Assembly: GCA_950295325.1 (NCBI GenBank) | Contig: OX485807.1 | Span: 25,887,666 to 25,951,665 of the forward strand | DNA from: Polytrichum commune | Taxonomy: Eukaryota; Streptophyta; Polytrichopsida; Polytrichales; Polytrichaceae | Direction: 5' to 3' | Length of the DNA stretch: 64,000 nucleotides | Shown here: piece by piece, positions 10,674-22,794 of the stretch | How the letters are laid out: each line of letters starts with the position of its first letter | Numbering within the stretch: position 1 is the first letter of the stretch | The notes under the pieces: model-generated | Databases searched by the model: none | Told to the model about the DNA's origin: nothing | Seen by the model: the letters and a program-made list of their open reading frames with translations, nothing else | Position numbers and translations under genes: made by a program

Positions 10674-11594
10674 CCCCTAAAGGACCGGGGGTGTTTTAGC
10701 TTAGGTCATGTTTTCTTGATTAGCTCTTGTAGCAAGCTCAATTTCTTATTAGTGTGGGGTAATTCTCACGATCGGCACCGTTGAAACTAAAGAAGACTTA
10801 CATAGCTTGTTTATGAAAAAAAGATCGACAAGATCGCACAATTTTTGAGAAATCGCCACCGTTGAGAAGATTGATGGAAATTGTTCGGGCAGGGGGTACT
10901 TCGTACTTATGCCGGAATCAGATTGCTTAGAAGTGCACCAAAACATCTGAAATTTTTACCACATGTAAATAACATTATGACCCTCATGTGGAATTTTTTT
11001 CGTCAAATTCTAAGGTGTGGAAAAAAAGATATGGGACTCTGAAGTCTCCAAGCAATGAGATTGGGCCCAGAGACTGAAAACTCAAAGAATTCGCCAAAAA
11101 TCTAATCCTTCATCATTTTCTGATCGGAAAAGACCATTGGATTCATCTTGCAAAAACAGTTAGGGTCCTCTCCCTGCAAATTTGGGCTTCTTTGGAACAA
11201 TCTCATCCAATTTGCACTTTTCTACAATTAAAAGCCCCCTGGGGGCCTTACGGTCCTTAGAAGTGCTCCAAAACATCTAAATTTTTTACCACATGTAAAG
11301 AACATTATGACCTTCATGTGGAATTTTTTTCGTCAAATTTTGAGGTGTGGAAAAAAAGATATGGGACTCTGAAGTCTCCAAGCAATGAGATTGGGCCCAA
11401 AAACTGAAAACTCAAAGAATTCGCCAAAAATCCAATCCTTCATCATTTTCTAATCGGAAAAGACCATTGGATCCATCTCGCAAAAACAGCCAGGGTCCTC
11501 TCCCCGCAAATTTGGGCTTCTTTGGAACAATCTCATCCAATTTGCACTTTTCTACAATCAAAAGCCCCCTGGGGGCCTTACGGTCCTTTAGGGG
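10674..11594. mobile_element. 921-bp TIR element flanked by TTAA (family copy A)
   Basis: Left end CCCCTAAAGGACCG and right end CGGTCCTTTAGGGG are perfect inverted repeats. Each is flanked outside by TTAA (10670-10673 and 11595-11598). There is no ORF. The interior is mostly two 330-bp direct repeats. Two more elements with CCCCTAA ends next to TTAA lie at 39272-40096 and 52972-53204. TTAA duplication and CCC termini are piggyBac hallmarks, but assignment needs a transposase relative. It sits in the NIPA intron. Confidence 0.8.
10926..11586 (+). repeat. Two 330-bp direct repeats inside TTAA element A
   Basis: Each copy starts CTTAGAAGTGC and contains CCACATGTAAA, GATATGGGACTCTGAAG and a near-palindromic GCCCCCTGGGGGCC close to its end. 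The copies differ at only a few positions by eye, so the duplication is younger than most repeats here. Confidence 0.85.
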
Positions 11595-11948
11595 TTAAGC
11601 ATGTCAGAAATGCTTTTTTCTGAAATTGTTTTGTTAAAACAGGTGTTTGACAAATTTCGAGCGGCAATGTTTGGCATGGGAATTATGGCTATCTTTGTGG
11701 GCATGTCGCTTCTGGCTCCCCAGGGTTCTAAAGGTGACACTCAGCTCCTAGTCAATGGCCATAAGAGAAAGAAAATGAGGGCGCACATTGAAGCTAGCAA
11801 GACTTCCCCATGTGGGGTTAGGGCCTGGTCTCAAAAAACATGGAATTTTTTTAATAGCCACAACCAAGAAATCATGGGCCGTAACTCATTTCTTCCATTG
11901 TGGAATAGCCTAGGAGCTCCTACATTAGACAACAGAGCATTTGAATAA

Positions 11949-13254
11949 CCCATCTTTTAGTTGAGTGGATAAAGGTGTCTCTCATTTGGTGAATATGCAT
12001 CGTTATGCTCTGGACTGGAACCCCAAGGCTTCTGTCCCAGTTTCACCTAGATTTATGTTTTGGTTCTCCAAAAAATTTTGTGAGCTCATTCAGCTCGTGG
12101 TAGTGGATGGCAATTGTGGTAACCAAGAGGCTTACGGTCACCATCTCCCATTGTGGTCTAGACCCACAAATATGAGGCAAATCTGGTCACAACTAAAGAT
12201 TCTGCGTGTAAATCAAGGCAAATGTTGTTCCCTCCCACCCTAGGGTTTCGTATGGAACAATACTTCCTGTTTGTGCAGAAACCCGTTCATCTGGGAAAAT
12301 CGGGTTATGCTTGGGTAGCAGACACCCTGGGAGAGTACAAACCCATCAAAGGAAAAGAGATCGAGGAAATGACCAAAATAATAGTGCCCCGGGGGGCGCC
12401 AATGACACCCAACATGGGTGCCAAGCCACCCACATATGGTGGGCACCCTCGGCAGTGCATTAAGCAACCCATGAATGCCAACCCGCTTGCAACCGTATGC
12501 CCTAAACCCAAACCCGACACCCAAAAACGCCACCCAAAGGCTACCAAAACGGTTGTGGTCACCCGAACGGGTTGACATGGCAACCGTCACCCAAGTAAAC
12601 CAAGTTACACCCAACTTTTGTTGCCATATACCCAAACTGTAGTCGCGGCGGCAGTCAGACAACGGGTTACAGTCCGAATGGCAGTGCACACCGACCCTAC
12701 CATCACTGCAGAGGAGGGTTGATTTGGACACGATTCCTTCTAGTGAATTAGTATTGAGCAAGACAAATAGAATCGATGACACTACATACAATATTTAGTG
12801 TAGTTTCCACACTCATTGGTAGACATTCATTCAGGGACAGACTTATGGGCGAGAAGAAAATGAACAAGAGAATGTGACTTTGCCACGAGAGGCTCTACCC
12901 TAAAATGATATTTAGAAAATATTATATTAAACTACTAGCTCTTTTCATATTAGTCTAGAAATTTTATTGAGCTTCCACTGAACTTCACCAAACCTTATCC
13001 ACTAAGTTCTGACATGCATTATGCAGACCATGTTACCACTCAAAGACAATCTCCACAGTGTCTCTATCCCATGATATGGGACAAAGCCAATAAACCATAG
13101 CTTTGCTCTAAGGCACAGCCGATAAAATGGAACCACAACTCACCCAAAGTGTCCATAATAAGTGCACTCACCTTAACCCCTCCATGTACGTAGGGAACGC
13201 GTTCCCGTGTTTAAATAACAAGGAATGGGGGAGTCTGTGCCTGGTGAAGCCCTT
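11949..13254. other. Intergenic region between the NIPA fragment and RH17
   Basis: Short open stretches on both strands (for example 12222-12575 plus) show no recognisable domain, and their Pro/Lys/Thr composition follows repeated ACCC words in the DNA. No RNA gene or complete element seen. Confidence 0.4.
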
Positions 13255-13274
13255 AAACCCTAAACCCTAGCCCA
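13255..13274 (+). promoter_or_regulatory. Telo-box followed by a site II-like motif upstream of RH17
   Basis: AAACCCTAAACCCTAG (13255-13270) contains the plant telo-box AAACCCTAA. It runs into AGCCCA (13269-13274), the reverse complement of site II TGGGCT. The pair is typical of promoters of plant ribosomal-protein and ribosome-biogenesis genes and lies about 125 bp before the RH17 ATG. Confidence 0.6.
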
Positions 13275-13395
13275 AACCCAAACCCCGGCAGCTGGTCTTG
13301 GGCACAGGTGGGTCTAATCTGTATGCGCGATTCTTTTATCACTTGGTCACTTGCACAAAGAAAGCAAGCGTGGACAGAATCAAAATCTCTTACCA

Positions 13396-16300
13396 ATGTC
13401 GAAGCGCGCAAGGCCAGATGGCCATGCGGCCGGGAAGAATGCTCGAAGGCCGCGAATAGAATCCGGCCAAGAAGAGATTGAAGAACAGGCGCAGAAGAAA
13501 TCTGCAGGGGATGCAATCTTCGCAGCTGGCCGGTTCCATGATCTCGGTGTCGTGCCTGCGTTAGGTGACCACATACATGGTGAGAGAGTCATCCCAAATT
13601 GCCCGCGGCTGAGCTTTTATGGAGATCACGCAAAGAGCAGCTTTCTGTAAATTGAAATTTGGAGTGTATGTGATGACATAGCAATTCAACATTATCACCA
13701 TGTTCTCTTCGTGCATCTTATGTGTTTTTTGGAATTCTTTTGTGAAATGCATGTGTGTTTTTTTTTGTTGGTTCAGAGAATATGGGGTTTACAGCACCGA
13801 CATTGATTCAACAATCAGCTATTCCGCTGATTCTGAAAGGACGAGATGTGTATCCACCTGATAGTATACAAGTTTTTTTTTGCAATGGTGAAATGATGGA
13901 TTTGTCGAATCTTCTTTCTGTTCTTAAGTCTTTTAGTAGACGTCGTCTCATTAGTAGAACTAGAGGTCTTTTCTCTGAAGTTGGTGAATCCCTGCATTTA
14001 GAGCGTGTCAAACAATTAAGAGGGAGCTTGTCAAAGCCCTCTTAAAAAATGTAGGCTGTTTTCTTGATTAACCCAATCTTTTGGTTTCTGTTGTCGTTTT
14101 GAGTAGGGTTATGTCTTATCTCTCATCTTATGGTTTCCTTGTATCGAAATTGAGTTCTTAGTACACATGCTACACTACAATAATTTGCAAGAATTTGACA
14201 TGGCACAGTTTTGTCCGATATTGGTGTATTTGTCCGATGTTCACCTAAGTGTATCAATTGTGGAATCTGTCCTGACTTCTGTTTTTGAAGTGGTTGATCA
14301 CTGGGTTGGGGCCCTTGACATGCTGCAAGACAGACTGGTAAATGCAGGAACTGGAACAGGCAAGACGATGGTGTACCTTGCGCCTATAATTAATGCGCTT
14401 CAATCATATGATCCTCGATTGACTCGAAATGATGGAACCTTGGGTATGTGGATAATTTCCACTTTATCCCTTGTGATGAAGTTGAAACCTGTGAATCTGT
14501 CGTTTCTGAGGGACTATCACAAAATGTTTTGAGTCATTTGGATTCTATTCCTTTTTACCAGGGTGACTGTGCTCTTTGATGCCATAGTTGTGTTTACAAG
14601 ACTTCCTGGGAATGGCCAGGAGTTTAAGCCTATTCTCTTCTGCAAACTTTGAGGGAAGGTCTCATTGATGGAACCACAAATCACAAACTTTTGGCGGTAA
14701 AATTGTCAGATGGGAACAATAAAATGCTGAAATAGCATAATAAAATTCTGATTGATTCATCATAGTTGCATGCTTTTCTTATTTTCTTCTACTGTGTGCC
14801 ACACTCTGTTACTGCCAAGCAAATTGTTACATAAGATTATTACATATATCACAAAACAGTCACACTTTGGAAAATTGTGATGCAGCGCTGGTGCTTGTGC
14901 CTACTCGGGAGCTCTGTTTACAGGTCTGTGCTGTGGCAGAGCAAGTGTTGCACCGATTCCATTGGCTGGTCCCTGGCTGTGTAATGGGTGGTGAAAAGCG
15001 CGCAAAAGAGAAAGCTCGCCTTCGCAAAGGTCTGCAAGACTAACCAGTCTATAATGTAGTAAAGATTGTGTTTGGTTTTTGTTTTTCTTGTTGTGTCCAT
15101 CTTGTCCATATGATACTTGGTATTATAGATTGCGATGAAATTTATTTATTGAATGTGTTTGTTTCTGTAGGTATCACAATTCTAGTGGCTACTCCTGGAA
15201 GACTTCTCGACCATCTTAACAATACAGTATCATTTCGACACGATAGGCTGCGCTGGCTTGTTTTTGATGAGGCGGACAGGTATACTTCGTAATCTCGTAG
15301 TCCCCTTGCTTTACACTCTTATTGACTCTCATTTACAAGGAGATTTTGAGATGTGAATGAAATCACATGTGAAAAAGGACTCTGAAATAATATTTTGTGC
15401 ACAGTTTGACACTGTATGGTAAATTTACAGGTTACTTGACCTGGGATTTGAGAAAGACATAGAAAGCATCTTGAACGTCCTTGGGTCCAGGGATGATAAG
15501 GACAGAACTCGACAACATATTCTTCTGTCTGCAACATTGAATGAGCGTGTGGAACAGCTAGCAGCTCTAAGTCTGAACAATCCAGCAACTGTTGGCCTGG
15601 AAGAACAAACAGCACCAGCACAGATTATGAACTCTAAAGTAGGAACTTCAAAGACTACTGAGGCTCTGCGTGATATGAATGAGTTGGATAGACATACAGG
15701 GGAGGTGGGACCTTCAGATGGATACACAGAGTACAGAATTCCATCTCAGTTGGTCCAGAGTTTTCTTAAAGGTATATCTCTCTGATGTGATAGTTGTTAT
15801 TGATTCAATTCTCATCTTCCAAAACGTTGATATTTTCAAGCTTCCCATGTACTTACTTCCCAGGCAGTCTCGCTTAAAGCAATTTTAGGAACCTTGAAGC
15901 TGCTAGTGAACCATTTCTCTTATTTTATGTTATCTACAGAATTATTGCAACTTGTTTTTTATCTGTGTGCAGTGCCTTGCAAACTTCGCCTTGTTGCCCT
16001 ACTAGCGCTTCTTCAACAGAAGTCCCAAGGAAACAGTTCGTGTAAGGTGAATAAAAGTCTTTGAATTCGAATGGGATGGAAGAAAATCATAGTGGAGGTC
16101 TCATTCAGGATAATGCAGCATCATTGATTAATACCATATGTGCAACTAAGTCGCACTTAAGAAAGGACTATAGGAAACTACATTAAAAGCAAGGCCATAA
16201 TAAGTCATCCTGATGTGTCTATTGCTACATTTATCATCACAGGTGTTCAGTATTTGTGATGTACCTTAACCATGGAGGTGGTGTTTCTTTATAAGGTGCT

Positions 16301-19300
16301 GATGCCATTTGAGCTTGGTACTCAACTTTTTGAATAGTCTACAGGAGGCACTTTCCCACATTGGAAACATATGTACATGTGTGCACCTTGTATTATGTCT
16401 ATTGATAAGAAGATGGCTTAAACCTAAGTTTTTAACCTGGATCCAATGGTAACTCCAAGTCTAGGACGCCCAAGGCTGTATTAGTGCTCGGATGGGTGAC
16501 CTTACTAGCACTTGATTTCTAGTGCACCCTTACCACCTATAGTCCACCCATTCATACATAGTGGGGGTATCTGGGTGAACTGGATATTTTCAACCAAGCA
16601 TGTGGGTATCCAAGGGCTTCCCTTGGGGGAGATAGGTTCAGGGAAGCTTGTACGTGCCTGTTCAAGGTGTTCACTATCAAAAGAGGCAGTAGTCTTTAAG
16701 GGACTCTCTAATTCTTGGGATGCCAATTCGGAATTACATATAGAGATAGACCAACCTCATGATGAAGGAACACCATAAGTCACATGAGTGGTAACATTGG
16801 GGTCATCTCTTGTTTCTTTTATTGAAAAGACCACATTTTTCTTAAGAGTGTCTTGTACATGTGTGGGCTTTTGTGATGCAGTTGGTTGTCTTCTTCTCAA
16901 CATGTGATGCTGTGGATTTCCACTATATGGTCGTGAGTGGATTCCGGTGGTCTCCCACACCATGGAAAGGAGGAGGCGGAGAGAAAGATGAGAGGAAGCT
17001 TTTGGGCTGTGATGTGTTTCGACTTCATGGTAGCATGGCACAAAAGGATAGAACGGAGGCGTTTCATCAGTTTGGAAAAGCGAGTTCAGCTATCCTCTTG
17101 TGCACAGATGTTGCAGCCAGAGGACTGGACTTTCAATGTGTTTCGGGCATTGTGCAGTATGAACCCCCTGGAGATGCTGCTGAATATGTTCACAGGTTGG
17201 CACATATTGTTCTGTTATTGGGCCAATGTAGGGTTAATGAAGTCAACCATCTGAAGTATTTGCAGTGAAACAAGAAGTATATTCAGTAAATAATCATGGA
17301 GGCTAATAGTAGACATGTCATGTTGTCCTACCAATTAGCCTTCAACTGGAGTATGCAAATTCAAATACTGGCAGAGGGGGGCTAGTATTTTTCTAGTGCA
17401 CATGGTTTTTCTAATTATGAATATTAGGGACTTATGTTGTAGCTACGAGAAGAAGTTTATGAGGGATTGTTAAATCCACCACATAGTTTGTTAAAACGAC
17501 CACAGTTCTCAGCAAAAAAGGTTCCTCTTGGAGGCCTCTCCGAAAAATCCAAAAGAATGGTTGACAGAATGACGCCAGTACATATGCTAAGAAAATGGTA
17601 AACGTTTGTAAAAATAACCACCATATTAAGTAACAAGTTCCAATAATTCAATTTGGTTAAAATTACTGAATGAAAACAAGCTGTAGCCAATACCTAAGGC
17701 ATAAAAGAAGCATTTTCTACAGGATCCCAAGACCACCAACAGAGGCGTGTTGCACGGTCATATGACCTGTCAAAATTTGATTTTTCATCGCACACATAAA
17801 GAGGACCAAGGTATCAACTCTCTGCTAGAATTGATAAACTTGGCCTATGCTTCTGTATGCGTCACTTTGGTTGTTCTAACCAGTGTGTGGTCAATTCATC
17901 CATCCCCTTTTAATATGTAAGTGGGTGTAATTTAGCTAGATATCTCAACCATACACTGATATTTGAGTGATGTGTGGTGTGCATCTAAACACAAACACCA
18001 AAAGGACATGTGTATGAAAGAGATTGGAGTAATATTCTAGGTTTAACAATCAACGTAATTGGGGGGGCCTATATGATGATTTAAGGTGTATTTTACTTTG
18101 ATAATGAATAAGATGATCATAAGAGCTCCAAATATTAGGAGGAAAATTGGCCACGGGCTTGATTTGGATTTGCTAATCATCTTATCCTAATCACATGCTA
18201 AGTATTCTGGGAGAAGTGGGCTCATTGAAAATAGTAACCATTTAAGACCTGTCTACCTTACCTAGAATGCCATGGCATCCTCAAGAACCTCTCTTCAAAT
18301 GTCAAGGAAGCAAGTGTGGGTCAAATGGCGAAGGCAAGTTGTCAGGTTCTGAAGGAAATTCTTTTAATGTGCAGGGTAGGAAGAACAGCAAGGCTTGGAC
18401 AGAAGGGAGAAGCAATCCTTTTTCTTCAACCTAGCGAGTCTGACTACATGCAGGAGCTGAAGAATCATGGTGTTTCACTGAAGGAACTTCCATTGCCTCA
18501 GCTTCTGGATGGTCTACAGGCAAGGCGGGGCAAGAAAGACGACTCATTTTCTGCTGTGGAGATGCATCCTTTAGCGACCTTGATGCAGAATGCCCTCGAG
18601 GCTTTTGTTGTGGGGAAGGTTTGTTTTCAACTGAGACACTTGTATGCTGTGGAATACATCCTTCATATGCAGAGTCTGGAGTTTGTTAAATAAATGAAAT
18701 GCCTAGACCCTCAAAGGTCCTGGGGTGTGTTTAGTATGACCCCCCAGCAAGTATTGAATAGTATTTTGTTTGCTCTATGTTATTGAGTTCACACTTGGCA
18801 CAACTTATCAAAAAGAGAAAGTGGAAATCAAATGATATGTGACATTGGTGATTATATAATTGTGGTATGTATTTGAGTATGGGTCCTTTCAGACGAGTTC
18901 AAACCTCTTTAGAACTGAATCTACATATATGTATGCTTTGATTGGAAACAATGTGATTGCTATACAGGCTAATTCTAGATAGGGTCACTTTTGACACTTT
19001 TAGCCAAATGCATGAAGATTTTAAACCCCTTTGGATGACATCTTGAGGCCCAGACTGAGCCTCTTAATATGCACAAAATCGTGCATTTGATTTTAAGCTA
19101 AAGGCCACTGTACACTATGACCAAGGGCCTTGACCATGACATTGTGAGCACCCTTAAACTTATCAGAAGGCTGTACTATGAAAATATGAGATCCAATATT
19201 GTTTGGTCAAGGGCCTTCAAGTGTAGTTCAAGACCGGGCGATCAACCAAATGCTATTTTATTACCATTCTATTCATGTGCAACCTTCCACACATTAAGTT

Positions 19301-19894
19301 TCAATAAATTAAGGGTTGTAATATTTTAAAGTGTCAGTCTCCAGGTTTGTTGGGTCAACCCATCTCTTTTGGGTGAGGTTGATGCAGAATTGGGTAGACC
19401 ATGAAATATTATCCATTTTATGACATTTAGGACCCACAGATAGGTTGTACCCTGAGCCTTTAGACCATGAAAGGTTAAAAGGTAGCACCTTTAAAAATAT
19501 GGGTGTTTCTTCCAAAGATGGATGCACTTGCATCACCTTTTTACAAGTCTGAATTATTGATGTCTGGTCATGATTCTTACTTATGTAATAGATTTGTGAA
19601 CTAATGTATTTCTCCTCCATTATGGTCTGGCAGACAGACGCCAGGTTGCTTGCAGTCGATGCATTCCGTTCCTACGTTCGAGCTTATGCTGCACATCGAG
19701 GAGAGCTAAAGTCAATATTTCAGGTTCGGAAACTCCATTTGGGACATGTAGCTAAAAGTTTCGGTTTACGAGATGCGCCTTCGTTGTTTGGCAAATCGCT
19801 CAACAAGCAGAGTGCAAAGCGAGAAAAGGAACGGGATGTCAAAAGACGCATCAAGAAGAAAAGACGCCTCGCACCTGCAACAATGGAGGACTAG
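13396..19894 (+). CDS. RH17: DEAD-box ATP-dependent RNA helicase, RH17 / DDX31 / Dbp7 type
   Basis: Nucleolar helicase family acting in 60S ribosome assembly. Ten exons join in phase: 13396-13579, 13777-13849, 14334-14443, 14886-15029, 15171-15279, 15431-15771, 15973-16046, 16882-17195, 18375-18618, 19634-19894, giving about 617 residues, close to the roughly 610 of plant RH17. Motifs in order: [14 protein letters not shown] (Q motif), AGTGTGKT (I), PTREL (Ia), TPGR (Ib), DEAD (II), SAT (III), [12 protein letters not shown] (IV), TDVAARGLD (V) and [11 protein letters not shown] (VI), then the family-specific tail with [20 protein letters not shown] and a Lys/Arg-rich end. The Cys in motif IV, where the recalled Arabidopsis form has Arg, is a minor oddity. 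Intron 7 holds a 5S-rRNA-like sequence, and introns 8 and 9 hold TIR-element relics. All core motifs are intact. Confidence 0.93.
16409..16533 (+). repeat. 5S rRNA-derived sequence in RH17 intron 7 (Cassandra-like or 5S-SINE relic)
   Basis: GGATCC...AACTCC, then after the usual spacing GGATGGGTGACC, and 21 bp later GTGCACCC: this is the order and spacing of plant 5S rRNA from about residue 33 to the 3' end, including the internal polymerase III control region. The first 30 bases are poorly conserved, so it is not a working 5S gene. Cassandra miniature LTR retrotransposons carry such 5S segments in their LTRs and occur in ferns and seed plants; no second LTR was found here. Confidence 0.65.
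17930..18262 (-). repeat. Relic of the GGTAGAY-ended TIR family, in RH17 intron 8
   Basis: The right end reads AGTAACCATTTAAGACC then TGTCTACC, the reverse complement of the family's terminus. The interior shares the dispersed block about a TTTGAGTG-type motif and AACACCAAAAGGACATG with copies at 25503-25880 and 56090-56250. The left terminus was not found. Confidence 0.5.
19103..19345. mobile_element. Old relic of the GGGCCACTTCACACA MITE family, in RH17 intron 9
   Basis: GGCCACTGTACACTATGACC and, further on, GTCAAGGGCCTTCAAGTGTAGT followed by CAACCAAATGCTATTT match the element at 57171-57831 in the same order. The second terminus is degraded. Confidence 0.55.
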
Positions 19895-21667
19895 ACTAAG
19901 AAATCAACAAGCCTGAAGCACAGCCTTGGGAAACCTTTATGTAGATTTACCCTGTGGGACAAGGCCCATGACGCACTCCATGTATTATTTATTTTTGGTG
20001 GTTTTGGGTTCTATTGGTGGAGATTGTGCATAGTCTCATACCTGAAGGTATGCAGCCCTATTGTGAGCACTTCCAACTCCACAGACACTATTGACCATTG
20101 AATTGGCTTGGGAATTGGATCAGGAATAACCTAATCTGGTTAGCAATTGTGAATCATGCAGATTGTCATTTCAAGTTCTAGGATTGGAGTTGAGATGCCA
20201 AGGGTAGAACAGGACAAATTGAACATGTCTATTGCTCTTCTCAGCGATGTTGACATTGGCCCTTCCCTCCCAAATTCCACTTGCTTCAACAATGGAACCT
20301 AGTATGGTGTCTGTATTTCGAGAAAAATAGTCCAATCTGATTGACACAGGTGTTTTGGGAGCCCGTTCTTATCTTAAAGAGTAGCAAAATAACATGTGGT
20401 GATGAATCTTATTCATTGTCAAACGGAGGATTCTCTTTTCAATCAGATGATAGTATAGGTCCCCCCAATTATGTTGACTATTGAACCTAGAATAATTAGC
20501 AAATGTTGAGCATGTAGTGCAGTCTCTTTCCATTGAGGGATTTAGATTGCACACTTAATCACACACCACTTAAACATTGGAGTCCGTTTAAGATGAGAAA
20601 CTGAATTAAGCCTGCTTATTTTAAGTGTCCAAGAGTCCACATGTGCCCATCCTGAACGGTAGATTATGGACGTGTCAAGGATCAAAAGTTGTAGCTGTCA
20701 GGAGTTGGACAAAGACATAACATGACTCAATGATGTGGGCCCTCAGAATATAAAGGTCGGATGTTGATAGATCAATCTGAATCTGAGTCTCCATGCGCGG
20801 CTTTTTGAGCATCTGATTACTATATTCTGAGGGCACACGGAACAAGAGCTGCATGCTGAATCATGCTATGCACGCTGAGTCATGTTCTTGGTATGTTCTG
20901 AAAAGTAGCAAATTTTTAGAGTTAAACACTTCAGCTACAGTGTAGAGAAGGTTGAGATTGAATAGAAAGAGTGTCATTTGGGAAGTGGCGCTTTCCAACA
21001 ACTCAGTAATTCCTGAGCTTGTTACGGTCTGGAATTTGGATCAATCAGTTTGTACACGTGGGGATTTGAAAATGTATAAAATCAAATTTGAGCTATGAAA
21101 TGTTCCTTATTTACACCTTAAATGAAGATGGTTGGCATAAGCCCTTGTCTGTCAAGGGCTCTATATGATATCAAAGAGGCAAACTATTACGATTGTATGG
21201 CATGTAAGATAAGTGGGTGTGTAAGTGGCTCGTTTTTTGCATTCTCCAACTTTTACCTATCAATTATACACAACAATGCTTGTCCTGGATTAGCTTATAT
21301 GTGATGAAGCATTAGCAAAAACGGATCGGAAACTAGATTTCCTTGGTTTAGTTATGATTATCTGAAGCCCATGTGTTACGATTCGTCTAAGTGAAAACTT
21401 ATGTTGCCCCAATTGTGTTGATTGTAGACTCTAGGATGGCCGATAAAGTTTGAGCACATATGAGCCACAATGTTTATTAACCACCTGTCTTGGTGGGTGT
21501 TGTTCTTCATTCTAACCTAACCACACACCACCAAACTATAAGTGTCTGATTAGGATACATAACCTAATAAGGCCTGCGTACCTTAGAGAAGTTTACAACA
21601 TGTGTATATTTATGGTTTGGGAAGCAATAAATTGTAGCAGGTGCACATATAACAACGACAACTCTAA
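19895..21667. other. Intergenic region with fragments of dispersed TIR repeats
   Basis: 20340-20650 and about 21350-21600 hold plus-oriented fragments related to the interior and right end of the 24558-24929 element (for example CTGAATTAAGCCTGCTTA and CCTAATAAGGCCTGCGTACC). No gene seen. Confidence 0.45.
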
Positions 21668-21895
21668 TGTCCGGGGAGACTTTTGAGCATAATTGATCGA
21701 GATGCTAGTGTTTCCAAGTCCAACCCATTAGATGTTGACATCTTTTGGTTTTTCTTTATTAATTTGAGGTATATTCTCTAAATTCCTCTAAAATGATGGG
21801 TAATTTTCCCAAAGTCTTTGAACCTCGACCGGTTAATCCTCAAACTCAACCAGTTCATCTGTAAAAAGCAGCCTGTTCTCTCCGTTCACTGTGCA
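21668..21895 (+). repeat. Dispersed 230-bp repeat, copy 1
   Basis: Starts TCCGGGGAGACTTTTGAGC and contains GATGTTGACATC, TCGACCGGTTAATCCTCAA and CAACCAGTTCATCTG. A second, diverged copy in the same orientation is at 42248-42470. Class unknown. Confidence 0.7.
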
Positions 21896-22721
21896 ACTAC
21901 AGGGTTAAGCATCTTCCAATGGGTGCAGTTCTTATTGTTAATTACCATGTGGCATCAGATTGATAAAGGCATGGTCTGAAGCTATTCTCATGTGATCCAT
22001 GGTCTCGAAGTGACAAGACGTCATAAAATTAAGGATAGAAAAATGGGCACAGAAGTGTGGTGATACCGCTGTGGATCTTAAAATGGACACCACAAAGAAA
22101 AGTTTTTAAAACAGATTGGACGGCATGCTGAAAATTAGGAGGATTCGGCTGTTTGTATGACCGAAAGCTGCACCCGGCTGGGCCTACGAAATCAAGAGAG
22201 CCTTAGTGAAGCTGTTTGGTTATTATACCGTGGGCCTTATTCGGTTCTTTATCTTAATCGGACAACTATAGTCGAGTAGTTTGTGGTTAGGTAAGATCTA
22301 AGAATGGAACCCAACAAGACATGTGTAAAAAAAAAAATTAATTCTAAAAAATAAAATGGACTATGTGTTCAATATATAAGAATTGTTCTCAAATCAATAG
22401 TCAACATTATTGGGGGAGTTTGGTATTCATTTCAAGAACCATTACACATGCACTTTCGATAATCATAACTAAATCGAGAGAGGTCCGATTTTCAATCCAA
22501 TTTTTGTTGATGCTTTGGCATAGATTTCCTAATGTAACACGAATTTCGTGGCCAAAATCTGACTGGGAGAAGTTCGAGAACATGAAAGAAAAACTAAGTG
22601 AATAACATCCATATACCCTTCATTCATTCATCCACTAATTTTTTAAAAAAATGCCAAGTTTTAGTTCGATTCATTCGCTATCAAAACAAAAGTAAAAGCC
22701 GGTGTTTCGAACCTCATTGGA

Positions 22722-22794
22722 TAGTCCCTGCGGGTTTCGAACCCGCGACCTTTCGCGTGTAAAGCGAACGTGATAACCACTACACTAAGGAACC
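22722..22794 (-). tRNA. tRNA-Val (anticodon UAC)
   Basis: The minus strand folds as a full cloverleaf. The acceptor pairs GGTTCCT with AGGGACT (two G-U pairs), the D arm contains TAGTGTAGTGGTTATCACG, the anticodon stem is TTCGC/GCGAA around loop TTTACAC with anticodon TAC, and the T arm is GCGGG TTCGAAA CCCGC. The discriminator is A. There is no intron and CCA is not encoded, as expected for a nuclear tRNA. The box A and box B promoters are intact. Confidence 0.95.

Larger units (their letters stand above)
10249..11948 (+). pseudogene. C-terminal fragment of a NIPA-type magnesium transporter, two exons
   Basis: Exon A (about 10249-10389) encodes MARLNDRLAMFDAIL, a hydrophobic helix with VPMLQIVWTFLSIFTG, and FIYFEEYR. 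Exon B starts at 11643 with VFDKFRAAMFGMGIM and a last helix AIFVGMSLLAPQGSK, with a stop at 11946-11948. The junction TATAGA|GTATGT...AACAG|GTGTTT is in phase and recreates the family's conserved YFxEYxVFD block. NIPA (DUF803) proteins are multi-pass membrane proteins linked to Mg transport; these are the last two helices. The 1.25-kb intron contains a 921-bp TTAA-flanked element. The preceding exons are not recognisable, so this is a truncated copy or a gene with very distant 5' exons. The tail after LLAPQGSK is not well conserved. Confidence 0.65.

Noticed and set aside
12222-12791. ORFs on both strands near 12.2-12.8 kb
   Set aside because: Composition follows repeated ACCC words, no domain recognised, no splice context.
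13255-13285. Telomere-like AAACCCT repeats as an interstitial telomere
   Set aside because: Only two units, then degenerate CCCAAACC; better read as a promoter telo-box.
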